From Erysipelothrix sp. (GTDB lineage Bacteria > Bacillota_I > Bacilli_A > Erysipelotrichales > Erysipelotrichaceae): 8,006 bases of DNA. The notes under the pieces are model-generated. The model had not been told where the DNA came from and searched no databases. It saw only the letters and a list, made by a program, of their open reading frames with translations. Numbering within the stretch: the first letter of the stretch is position 1; each line of letters starts with the position of its first letter. Where the stretch lies: positions 1-8,006 of the forward strand of contig JAAYNU010000183.1 of NCBI GenBank assembly GCA_012520695.1, written 5' to 3'. Both the position numbers and the translations under genes were made by a program. Positions 1-6,274 of this stretch are shown here, piece after piece.

Positions 1-51
1 CATGATGTGAAGCAGTATCGTGATTTAGAGGGTGAGAAACGACTTAAATAA
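1..51 (+). CDS. C-terminal end of an unidentified upstream gene (partial)
   Basis: Reading from base 1, sixteen sense codons (HDVKQYRDLEGEKRLK) end at a TAA stop at 49-51. The tail is charged and hydrophilic, as at the C-terminus of a soluble protein. The start and nearly all of the gene lie outside the window, so no family can be named. Nothing resembling a strong terminator follows it, so its transcript could run into the HAD phosphatase gene 75 bases downstream. It is called a gene end mainly because the frame is open from the window edge and a promoter-like site begins just after it. A chance open frame of this length is possible. Confidence 0.45.
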   Translation, partial: HDVKQYRDLEGEKRLK

Positions 52-64
52 AATTGCATTCTTG

Positions 65-73
65 TGATACAAT
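65..73 (+). promoter_or_regulatory. Possible extended -10 promoter for the HAD phosphatase gene
   Basis: TGATACAAT at 65-73 is an extended -10 (TG, one base, TACAAT). No good -35 box sits at the right distance; TTAAAT at 44-49 is a weak candidate. Initiation would fall near base 80, about 45 bases before the start codon. Confidence 0.4.
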
Positions 74-125
74 TCTATGGAACGGATTTTTGCATTTGAT
101 AGAAAAATAATTGGAGGAATGAATC

Positions 126-941
126 ATGAAAGTAATATTTATGGATATTGATGGCACATTGTGTGGTGAGGACGGTTCGGTTCCATCGACTGCTCGTGAA
201 GCAATCATCAGTGCTCGTGCTAAGGGTCATAAGGTCGTTTTGTGTACAGGGCGTTCTAAGCCTGAGATTATTGAATCGATTACATCCATCGGATTTGATG
301 GTATTGTCGGAGCAGGTGGCGCATTCATTGAAATTGATGATAAGGTTTATCTTCATAAGACAATGGAAGCGGATGATGTTCATGCGGTCGAATCGTATTT
401 CAAAGAACATGGTGTTGGATATTACTTAGAGTCTAACGATGGATTGTTTGCGAGTGATAATTGTGTTTCCGCAATCACTGAAGTTGTCGGTGGGGCTGTG
501 AGTGATGCGAACTGGTTTGTTGAGATTCTTGAGGAAAGTCTTAAGAAGGAAATCAATTATGACAACATCAATAAGATTTCATTCATATCAAAGGATTATC
601 CCTATGAATCGGTTCATGATAATTTTGAGGACCGTTTTGAAATGCATCATTCCACGGTGTCGATGTTTGGCCATAACTCAGGTGAACTTGCGGTTAAGGG
701 TCATACTAAATTAACGGCTATTAATACTGTGCTTGATGTACTGGGTGTCAGTATTTCGGATACGTATGCCTTTGGTGATGGAGAAAACGACATTGATATG
801 TTTAAGGCTGTTCATCACGGTGTTGCGATGGCAAATGGGAAACCAAAGTTGATTGCGATGGCGGATTCAATCACGCCTCGTGCTGAGGAAGATGGTATCA
901 AACTTGGCTTTGAAGCTTTGGGATTAATTGACACTTTATAA
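126..941 (+). CDS. Cof-type HAD-superfamily phosphatase
   Basis: This is a cytoplasmic Mg2+-dependent phosphatase of the Cof/YbjI-like HAD group (271 residues, the usual length). Such enzymes hydrolyse small phosphorylated metabolites such as sugar phosphates, and the substrate cannot be read from the sequence. All four HAD motifs are present: DIDGT at residues 7-11 (nucleophile Asp7, acid/base Asp9), CTGRS at 40-44 (Thr41), Lys191 in the VKGHTK segment, and FGDGENDIDMF at 216-226 (Asp218 and Asp222 for Mg2+). The region between about residues 80 and 185 forms the C2-type cap that gives specificity. The C-terminal ITPRAEEDG stretch matches the family's usual closing motif. The ATG at 126 follows GGAGG (113-117) by eight bases. 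The end of the gene contains the -35 box of the next transcription unit, and no terminator separates them. Confident of family, not of substrate. Confidence 0.93.
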   Translation: MKVIFMDIDGTLCGEDGSVPSTAREAIISARAKGHKVVLCTGRSKPEIIESITSIGFDGIVGAGGAFIEIDDKVYLHKTMEADDVHAVESYFKEHGVGYYLESNDGLFASDNCVSAITEVVGGAVSDANWFVEILEESLKKEINYDNINKISFISKDYPYESVHDNFEDRFEMHHSTVSMFGHNSGELAVKGHTKLTAINTVLDVLGVSISDTYAFGDGENDIDMFKAVHHGVAMANGKPKLIAMADSITPRAEEDGIKLGFEALGLIDTL

Positions 942-955
942 TTTTTGTGTATAAT
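928..955 (+). promoter_or_regulatory. Consensus promoter of the T-box/metE-like unit
   Basis: A perfect TTGACA (928-933) is followed after 16 bases by a perfect TATAAT (950-955). The -35 box lies inside the last codons of the HAD gene, whose stop is at 939-941. Initiation near 962 would start the transcript just before T-box stem I. The match to the housekeeping consensus suggests control comes mainly from the leader RNA. Confidence 0.85.
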
Positions 956-961
956 CAGTTT

Positions 962-1210
962 AAATAGCGATGAAAAGAAAAGTAAATTACTGAAATGTTT
1001 CCAGAGAGTTCGATAGGGTGTGAGCGAACAACAGGCAGGTAAATTGAAAATGGTCTTGGAGCTGTAAGGTCGACATAAATGAGACTTTACCGGGAACACC
1101 CGTTACAGTGTCAGGGTATGATAGTACTCGTAGAGGTCTTTATTGTGAGATAGGGACAAATTAAGGTGGTAACATGGGCGGCGCTCATCCTTTGGGATGG
1201 CGCTTTTTTG
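962..1210 (+). promoter_or_regulatory. T-box riboswitch, methionine specifier (ATG)
   Basis: This leader RNA binds tRNA and senses its charging. At the base of stem I, AGC 966-968 pairs with GCT 1061-1063 and AAG 975-977 with CTT 1055-1057, flanking K-turn-like GATGAA and GGA. The AGAGAG bulge is at 1003-1008. The distal hairpin is GTTCG 1008-1012 with CGAAC 1025-1029, and its loop contains GGGTGTGA. The specifier region reads TGAAAATGG, placing ATG (Met) at 1050-1052 followed by a purine. The antiterminator fits the standard form: AAGG 1163-1166 pairs with CCTT 1189-1192, there is a seven-base bulge TGGTAAC (1167-1173), and a second helix pairs 1174-1179 with 1183-1188. The T at 1170 would pair with an A73 discriminator, as in tRNA-Met. 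Uncharged tRNA-Met should permit read-through into the metE-like gene. Pairings were worked out by eye. Confidence 0.9.
1181..1209 (+). terminator. T-box terminator hairpin
   Basis: GCGC 1181-1184 and CATCC 1186-1190 pair with GGATGGCGC 1195-1203, with T1185 bulged and a TTTG loop, followed by six T (1204-1209). It shares bases 1181-1192 with the antiterminator, so the two structures exclude each other. Confidence 0.88.
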
Positions 1211-1233
1211 TATATATAAGGAGGGCATAAAAT

Positions 1234-2313
1234 ATGTCAAGAAGACCGTTTAGAAATGATATTGTAGGGAGTTTCTTAAGACCCCAAAGATTAGTTGAGG
1301 CGCGTTTGAGTGGTAAGAATCTTCAGAGTGTTGAAGATGAGTGCATTCGAGATCTTGTGGATAAACAACTTGCTGTTGGTTTAAAGTCTGTTACGGATGG
1401 TGAGTTCAGAAGATCGTATTGGCATACGGACTTCTTTTGGGGGTTTGATGGTATTGAGCATGTGAAAATGAAGCAAGGTTATATATTTAATGATGAGGAA
1501 ACGCGTAATGATTCTGCGCGTTGTGTAAGTAAAATATCGTATTCATCGCATCCTTTTTTATCGCATTTTAAGTTTCTTAGTGATGTGGTGGATGGGCGTG
1601 CTCAATCACGGCTGACAATTCCTGCAGTTGCCCAGTTTTTGGCTGAATTGGGTCGTGAGGAGAATGAGGCGTATTTGAAGGCGGTTTATCCTGTTGAAGA
1701 AGATCTTCATAATGATTTGATTAGTGCGTATCGTGGATTCATTCAGGATGTGTATGATCTTGGGTGTCGTAATCTTCAAATCGATGATTGTACGTGGGGC
1801 TTGTTGGTAGATGACAAATTCTCTAAATTATTAGGTGATACACAGGCGATTCAGGAACTTTATGTGAGATTGAATAACAGGGTTATTGAAGGGTGGCCTG
1901 AGGACTTAATTATTAATACTCATGTTTGTCGTGGTAATTACCATTCTACGTGGGCGATGAGTGGTGGGTATGATAAGGTATCCGATGTTCTATTTTCTCA
2001 GTCGAAAGTGAATGCCTTTTATTTAGAGTTTGATGATCATCGCTCGGGGGACTTTGAGTCCTTATCTAAAGTGGGTGATGATCAGTATGTTGTGTTGGGA
2101 TTAGTGACTTCAAAGCATGGTGAGCTTGAGAGTAAAGAGAGTATCATTGAGCGCATTCATGAGGCGAGTCAGTTTGTGGATTTAGACCGTTTATGTTTGA
2201 GTCCGCAGTGTGGTTTTGCGTCTACTGAAGAGGGAAATATACTGACTGAAGAAGAGCAATGGGATAAACTGCGTCTGATAAAAGAGATATCGGAGGAAGT
2301 CTGGTCTAATTAA
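1234..2313 (+). CDS. Single-barrel MetE-like (cobalamin-independent) methionine synthase family protein
   Basis: A 359-residue protein of the MetE C-terminal domain family (COG0620, like Bacillus YxjG/YxjH). Full MetE is about 750 residues with two barrels; this protein has only the catalytic zinc barrel. The Zn-thiolate ligands are visible: His230 and Cys232 in NTHVCRGNYH, Glu265 in YLEFDDHR, and Cys326 in LSPQCGFAS. An N-terminal VGSFLRPQRL segment (11-20) and DGEFRRSYWH (55-64) are typical of the single-domain group. The likely role is methyl transfer to homocysteine or a related thiol to make methionine, in the cytoplasm; the methyl donor of such short forms is not shown by sequence. The ATG at 1234 follows AAGGAGGG (1218-1225). 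The Met-specific T-box directly upstream supports a methionine role. No terminator clearly separates the end of the gene from the next promoter. Confidence 0.88.
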   Translation: MSRRPFRNDIVGSFLRPQRLVEARLSGKNLQSVEDECIRDLVDKQLAVGLKSVTDGEFRRSYWHTDFFWGFDGIEHVKMKQGYIFNDEETRNDSARCVSKISYSSHPFLSHFKFLSDVVDGRAQSRLTIPAVAQFLAELGREENEAYLKAVYPVEEDLHNDLISAYRGFIQDVYDLGCRNLQIDDCTWGLLVDDKFSKLLGDTQAIQELYVRLNNRVIEGWPEDLIINTHVCRGNYHSTWAMSGGYDKVSDVLFSQSKVNAFYLEFDDHRSGDFESLSKVGDDQYVVLGLVTSKHGELESKESIIERIHEASQFVDLDRLCLSPQCGFASTEEGNILTEEEQWDKLRLIKEISEEVWSN

Positions 2314-2336
2314 ACAAAAGATACACTTCGTTTTCT

Positions 2337-2365
2337 TTGACACTGGGGTAGTGTTTTGTTATTAT
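2337..2365 (+). promoter_or_regulatory. Promoter of the Mn riboswitch/ATPase unit
   Basis: Perfect TTGACA (2337-2342), a 17-base spacer, and TATTAT (2360-2365) with an extended TG (2357-2358). Initiation about seven bases downstream falls near 2372, exactly where riboswitch helix P1 begins. The spacer holds a small inverted repeat, ACACT 2340-2344 and AGTGT 2350-2354. Confidence 0.85.
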
Positions 2366-2369
2366 TGAT

Positions 2370-2470
2370 GCATAAAGGGAGTAGAAGCCTAGAAGTATTT
2401 AGGTCACTGTTTCGTCAACACGATTCACTTTGTGAATCCGGGACGTGTTCAATTCGAGACTTTATCACAG
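2370..2470 (+). promoter_or_regulatory. yybP-ykoY riboswitch (Mn2+ sensor)
   Basis: The aptamer shows the family's order of parts. P1 pairs ATAAAG 2372-2377 with CTTTAT 2460-2465. Next comes the conserved L1 motif GGGAGTAG (2377-2384), then a small hairpin CCTA 2388-2391 with TAGG 2400-2403. CGTCA lies at 2413-2417, followed by an outer helix AACACG 2417-2422 with CGTGTT 2444-2449 and an inner perfect hairpin GATTCAC 2422-2428 with GTGAATC 2432-2438; G2422 can belong to only one of these two helices. The CCGGGA loop (2438-2443) corresponds to L3. In this family L1 and L3 dock around Mn2+ and the switch usually turns expression on. Here the 3' strand of P1 is also part of the terminator's 5' arm, so metal binding should favour read-through. 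L1 has one G fewer than the common GGGGAGTAG. Identified from memory of the family, without a covariance search. Confidence 0.85.
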
Positions 2471-2505
2471 TTTTATTTTGATAGGCTGGGATAGAGTCTT
2501 TTTTT
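2458..2505 (+). terminator. Riboswitch expression-platform terminator
   Basis: GACTTTATC 2458-2466 pairs with GATAGAGTC 2490-2498 (one G-T pair), extended by CAG 2468-2470 with CTG 2486-2488, then seven T (2499-2505). Bases 2460-2465 are the 3' strand of riboswitch P1, so aptamer and terminator compete directly. Confidence 0.88.
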
Positions 2506-2536
2506 ATAACTATCCAGAAAATAGGAGGATGTATCT

Positions 2537-5125
2537 TTGGAAGATATTAAATGGTATACCCGTTCGCTCGAAGAAGTTTCTAAGGGGACTGATATTGTGA
2601 ATGGTTTAAATGACTCAGAAGTTAGTGCATCGCGCGTTAAGCACGGTGAGAACAAACTGGATGAGCAAAAGGGGCGTTCAATTTGGATGCAACTTGCGGA
2701 TCAATTTAAGGACACAACAATCATTATTCTTATGGTTGCGGTTGTCATAAACATCTTTTTTGGAGATAAGTTTGATTCATTTGTTATTCTCGCAATCATT
2801 CTATTGAATGCGGTTGTTGGGGTAGTTCAAGAAGGTAAGGCTGAAAAGAGTTTGAAGGCTTTACAGGATATGAGTACTCCGTTTGCTAAGGTTATTCGTG
2901 GTGGGAAAGAAGTTTCTATTTCATCAAAGGATATCGTTGTTGGTGATGTTCTTGTGCTTGATGCAGGGGACTTGGTTGCAGCAGATGTTCGTATCACGGA
3001 TTCTAAATCATTAAAGATTCAAGAAGCTTCGCTTACAGGTGAGAGTGTTCCAGTTGATAAGTTCGCTGACATTACATGTGTAGAAGATGCTGTTCTTGGG
3101 GATCGTAAGAACATGGCTTATTCATCAGGAATGGTGAGTTACGGTCGTGGTAAGGGTGTTGTTGTTGCGGTTGGTATGTCAACTGAGGTTGGTAAGATTG
3201 CTTCAATGCTCAATGAAACTGTGAATGATCCTACACCGCTTCAAAGACAATTAAATGATCTTGGAAAAATCTTGGGTGTTGGTGCTATTGCTGCCTGTGC
3301 TCTGATGTTTGGTGTTGGTTGGTTTAACGGTGTTGAACCATTAGAAATGTTCTTAACAGCGATTTCATTGGCTGTTGCTGTTGTTCCTGAAAGTTTACCT
3401 GCTGTTGCAACAATCGTATTAGCAATGGGTGTTAACCGCCTTGTTGATCGTAATGCAATCGTTCGTAACCTTCCTTCTGTTGAAACATTGGGGAGTGCTT
3501 CAGTTATTTGTTCTGATAAAACGGGTACATTAACTCAAAACATCATGACAGTCCAAGAATATTGGAGTGACAATGATGTGAATGATTTCGCTCGTGGTAT
3601 GTTGTTATGTAATGATTCTCGTAAGTTAGATGGTGTTTGGGTAGGAGATCCTACTGAGACTGCTTTATCTGCTTGGGCTGAATCACTTGATATGGATGCT
3701 GTTGGATTACTTGAAAAGCACACTCGTTTGAATGAAGTACCGTTTGACTCTGGGCGTAAGCGCATGAGTACGATCAATGATATTGATGGTAAGAACGTTG
3801 TCTTTGTTAAGGGTGGAGTGGATGAAGTTCTCTCTCAAGTTAAGTATTATGAAGCAAATGGTGTAGTTTCTGAAATGACGCCTGAATACTTAGAAAAAAT
3901 TCAAGTTGAAAACAAGCGCATGGGAACGAAGGCTCTTCGTGTTCTAACGCTTGCTTATAAATATGTTGATAACACAGACTTAACTGAATCAGCAATCGAA
4001 TCTGATTTAATCTTCGTTGGTCTTGTGGGGATGATTGATCCACCGCGTCCTGAAGTTAGGGAAGCCATTCGTGTTGCGAAACATGCTGGTATTCGTGTTG
4101 TTATGATCACAGGTGACCATATGACGACTGCTGAAGCAATCGGTAAGGATATCGGTTTACTCGAAGAGGGTCAACTCGTTGTTAGTGGTAAAGATGTTGA
4201 TGCAATGAGCGATGATGAATTGTTTGAAAAAGTTGAACACATCGGTGTTTATGCTCGTGTATCTCCTGAACATAAAATGCGAATTATTTCTGCTTGGAAA
4301 AAACATGGTCACATCGTTGCTATGACGGGTGATGGGGTTAATGATGCTCCTGCTCTTAAACGTGCTGACATTGGAGCTGCGATGGGTATCGTGGGTACTG
4401 AAGTTGCTAAGAGTGCAGCGGATATGGTTCTTACAGATGATAACTTCGCAACGGTTGTAGTAGCTGTTGAAGAGGGTCGCCGTATTAAAGATAATATTAT
4501 GAAGGCAATTTCTTACTTACTATCGTGTAACGTTGGTGAGTTGATGGCGCTTCTTGTAGCAATCTTATTTGCTTGGGATTCTCCACTTCTTCCAATTCAC
4601 TTACTATGGGTTAACTTGGTAACGGACTCACTTCCTGCGCTTGCGCTTGGTGTGGATCTTGCTGAAGATGACATCATGGATCGTCATCCAGACATGAGTG
4701 GTTCTTTAATTAACAAATCAATGATTTGGAGAATTGCTTACCAAGGTATCGTTGTGGGTGGTGTTACACTTGTAGCTTATGCTTATGGTCGTGGTTGGTT
4801 TGGTGTTCATGGTAATGATTCTGTTGAGCAAGGTAGAACAATGGCATTCATCGTTCTTGCGTTCTCTCAATTGATTCACTCATACTCAATTCACTCATCA
4901 CAAAAATCAGTGTTAACTTCTTTCTGGAAGAACAAATGGCTGGTTGCTGCAACAATTGTGAATGGTATTATGATTCTTGGGGTTCTATTCATTCCTGTAT
5001 TGAATAACTTATTCAAACTTGGAACACTTGATATGGATCACTGGATCGTCGTTGGTCTTCTAATGTTTGTTCCATTAATTATAGTAGAAATCATGAAAGC
5101 ATTGAAACTTAACGGAAAGCACTAA
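2537..5125 (+). CDS. P2-type cation-transporting ATPase (Ca2+-ATPase family, probable Mn2+ exporter)
   Basis: An 862-residue P-type ATPase that uses ATP to pump cations out of the cytoplasm across the membrane. Parts in order: N-terminal cation ATPase domain (about 4-75); TM1-2 (about 61-97); actuator domain with TGES 167-170; TM3-4 (about 245-298) with PESLP 284-288; phosphorylated Asp327 in DKTGT; nucleotide-binding KGG 425-427; TGD 525-527; TGDGVNDAP 597-605; then six C-terminal helices from about 655. Ion-site residues of the SERCA type are conserved: Glu285, Asn665 and Glu668 (NVGE), Asn693, Thr696 and Asp697 (NLVTD). Homology alone says Ca2+. The Mn riboswitch upstream argues for Mn2+ export, as known for riboswitch-controlled P-type ATPases in lactococci and streptococci. 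The start is TTG at 2537, eight bases after GGAGG (2524-2528); the ATG at 2529 is out of frame. Length is full and no key residue is missing. Confidence 0.95.
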   Translation: MEDIKWYTRSLEEVSKGTDIVNGLNDSEVSASRVKHGENKLDEQKGRSIWMQLADQFKDTTIIILMVAVVINIFFGDKFDSFVILAIILLNAVVGVVQEGKAEKSLKALQDMSTPFAKVIRGGKEVSISSKDIVVGDVLVLDAGDLVAADVRITDSKSLKIQEASLTGESVPVDKFADITCVEDAVLGDRKNMAYSSGMVSYGRGKGVVVAVGMSTEVGKIASMLNETVNDPTPLQRQLNDLGKILGVGAIAACALMFGVGWFNGVEPLEMFLTAISLAVAVVPESLPAVATIVLAMGVNRLVDRNAIVRNLPSVETLGSASVICSDKTGTLTQNIMTVQEYWSDNDVNDFARGMLLCNDSRKLDGVWVGDPTETALSAWAESLDMDAVGLLEKHTRLNEVPFDSGRKRMSTINDIDGKNVVFVKGGVDEVLSQVKYYEANGVVSEMTPEYLEKIQVENKRMGTKALRVLTLAYKYVDNTDLTESAIESDLIFVGLVGMIDPPRPEVREAIRVAKHAGIRVVMITGDHMTTAEAIGKDIGLLEEGQLVVSGKDVDAMSDDELFEKVEHIGVYARVSPEHKMRIISAWKKHGHIVAMTGDGVNDAPALKRADIGAAMGIVGTEVAKSAADMVLTDDNFATVVVAVEEGRRIKDNIMKAISYLLSCNVGELMALLVAILFAWDSPLLPIHLLWVNLVTDSLPALALGVDLAEDDIMDRHPDMSGSLINKSMIWRIAYQGIVVGGVTLVAYAYGRGWFGVHGNDSVEQGRTMAFIVLAFSQLIHSYSIHSSQKSVLTSFWKNKWLVAATIVNGIMILGVLFIPVLNNLFKLGTLDMDHWIVVGLLMFVPLIIVEIMKALKLNGKH

Positions 5126-5134
5126 AGTTTAAAC

Positions 5135-5165
5135 AAAAACCTCAATTTTCGTTGAGGTTTTTCTT
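5135..5165 (+). terminator. Terminator after the ATPase gene
   Basis: CCTCAA 5140-5145 pairs with TTGAGG 5152-5157 around a TTTTCG loop, extended by A-T pairs, then a T-run (5158-5162). It begins ten bases after the ATPase stop. The A-run on the other side means it could also act on minus-strand transcripts. Confidence 0.9.
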
Positions 5166-5183
5166 AATCGGAAATAATTGAAT

Positions 5184-5214
5184 TAGACATACTTTTTACG
5201 GTTTGTGCTATAAT
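5184..5214 (+). promoter_or_regulatory. Promoter of the antiterminator gene
   Basis: Perfect TATAAT (5209-5214) with an extended TG (5206-5207). A -35-like TAGACA at 5184-5189 is 19 bases upstream, so the extended -10 probably carries most of the strength. No RAT-like hairpin lies between here and the gene, so the regulator does not seem to control itself by antitermination. Confidence 0.7.
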
Positions 5215-5243
5215 ATTTAGTAGTAAATAAAGGGGGGTTCGTG

Positions 5244-6083
5244 ATGGAGATATCGAAGGTGTTTAATAATAATTGTGTTGCTACAATTATTGATGGCGTT
5301 GAATATGTTATCACCGGATCGGGAATCGGTTTTCAAATGAAGGCCGGTGATGTTCTTGATGAGAACAAGATCGAAAAGAAGTTTTCATTCATGGATGATA
5401 CAATTAATGAATTTGAGAAGTTACTGAACAATATTCCGCTGGATTATTTTGAGTCTACGCGAGCAATTGTGGAGTATGCTTTTCATAAGTATAATATTAC
5501 CTTGAATGATGGCATCAACATTACGTTGACGGACCACATTTCTTATGCTGTTTTGCGTGCACGTGAGGGCATTCAAATGCCGAGTCTTTTTAGGGATGAG
5601 CTTAAGATGTTTTATCCTGAGGAATATGAGATTGCGGATTGGGGTTTAAAGTTCTTAAATAAGAAGTATGATGTTGAACTTCCAATTGATGAGATTGGTT
5701 ATATCGCTGTTCACGTTGTGAACTCTCGTGATGGGAATCAGTCGCATCAAGCTCAGAACATGATTTTCTTTTTGAAGGAAGTCATTGAAATCATATCAGA
5801 GGACTTGGATGTTGTGATTGATAAGGATTCTCGCGACTATACGCGTCTTACTACACACCTTAAGTATTTAGCGTATCGTGTCTTTGGTGAATCTCAGTCT
5901 TTGGATTCGGGTGGTAATGAGGTTGCTCAACTTGTGAGTTCAAAACTCTCTAAGTATAATAACTGTGTTGCGAAGATCGCTTCATTCATTCTACAGCGCT
6001 TTGATTATCATTTGTCTTTGGATGAGCGTATGTATTTATCAATTCATATTTATCAAATAATGCAATCGAGTGCGAGGGTCTAG
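5244..6083 (+). CDS. BglG/LicT-family PTS transcription antiterminator (CAT-PRD1-PRD2)
   Basis: An RNA-binding antiterminator, 279 residues, close to the length of LicT. Residues 1-55 form the CAT RNA-binding domain (EISKVFNNN at the start, GSGIGFQMKAGD at 25-36). PRD1 spans about 65-170 and PRD2 about 171-279. The four conserved phosphorylation histidines are at His98 (LTDH), His157 (IAVH), His205 (LTTH) and His268 (LSIH), almost the LicT spacing. Such proteins dimerise and bind a RAT hairpin when their cognate PTS permease is transporting sugar; phosphate transfer from the permease and HPr sets their activity. The obvious target is the RAT at 6388-6413 before the PTS gene. A GTG at 5241 is in frame, but the ATG at 5244 fits better: it sits seven bases after the AGGGGG run and gives the family's usual M-x-I-x-K-V start. 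Confidence 0.93.
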   Translation: MEISKVFNNNCVATIIDGVEYVITGSGIGFQMKAGDVLDENKIEKKFSFMDDTINEFEKLLNNIPLDYFESTRAIVEYAFHKYNITLNDGINITLTDHISYAVLRAREGIQMPSLFRDELKMFYPEEYEIADWGLKFLNKKYDVELPIDEIGYIAVHVVNSRDGNQSHQAQNMIFFLKEVIEIISEDLDVVIDKDSRDYTRLTTHLKYLAYRVFGESQSLDSGGNEVAQLVSSKLSKYNNCVAKIASFILQRFDYHLSLDERMYLSIHIYQIMQSSARV

Positions 6084-6096
6084 TGATCCTCGTTTT
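6073..6096 (+). terminator. Terminator overlapping the end of the antiterminator gene
   Basis: CGAGGGTC 6073-6080 pairs with GATCCTCG 6085-6092 (one G-T pair) around the loop TAGT, followed by TTTT. The stop codon TAG (6081-6083) is in the loop, so the last codons form the 5' arm. The T-run is short. Confidence 0.65.
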
Positions 6097-6108
6097 ATAT
6101 TGATACAT

Positions 6109-6132
6109 AAAAAAACTCCATTACTGGAGTTT
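6109..6132 (-). terminator. Terminator of tRNA-Val (minus strand), possibly bidirectional
   Basis: AAACTCCA 6113-6120 and TGGAGTTT 6125-6132 form a perfect eight-pair stem with a TTAC loop. Seven A at 6109-6115 give a T-run on the minus strand, just after the tRNA. On the plus strand the tail is TTTGGTTT, so it may also back up the antiterminator gene's terminator. Confidence 0.85.
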
Positions 6133-6144
6133 GGTTTAAATTCA

Positions 6145-6220
6145 TGGTGAACGATAACGGGCTCGAACCGCTGACCTCATCCACGTCAAGGATGCGCTCT
6201 CCCAACTGAGCTAATCGTCC
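6145..6220 (-). tRNA. tRNA-Val (anticodon GAC)
   Basis: A complete 76-base cloverleaf on the minus strand. The acceptor GGACGAT pairs with ATCGTTC (one G-T pair), with discriminator A73 and an encoded CCA (6145-6147). The D stem is GCTC/GAGC with loop AGTTGGGA. The anticodon stem is CATCC/GGATG with loop TTGACGT, so the anticodon is GAC (plus-strand bases 6185-6187), reading GTC and GTT valine codons. The variable loop is AGGTC. The T stem is AGCGG/CCGTT with loop TTCGAGC. The base after the anticodon (position 37) is G. It is a lone tRNA gene, transcribed against its neighbours, with its own promoter and terminator. Confidence 0.95.
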
Positions 6221-6232
6221 AACTGCTACGTT

Positions 6233-6261
6233 ATAATACCATACTTAGGTAAGTGAATCAA
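6233..6261 (-). promoter_or_regulatory. Promoter of tRNA-Val
   Basis: On the minus strand, TTGATT (6261-6256), a 17-base spacer, then TATTAT (6238-6233) with an extended TG. Initiation would be near 6226, about six bases before the mature tRNA 5' end. Confidence 0.8.
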
Positions 6262-6274
6262 GATGGGTGCGAAC

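Noticed and set aside
2529..2531. ATG 2529 as start of the ATPase.
   Set aside because: It is out of frame with the ATPase and overlaps the ribosome binding site; TTG 2537 is in frame with good spacing.
5241..5243. GTG 5241 as start of the antiterminator.
   Set aside because: It lies only three or four bases from the G-run. ATG 5244 has better spacing and gives the conserved family start.
6232..6237. Plus-strand TATAAT as a promoter for the repeat-containing small frame.
   Set aside because: No -35 box is found at a usable distance (AGCTAA at 17 bases), and the match comes from the tRNA promoter's near-palindromic -10.
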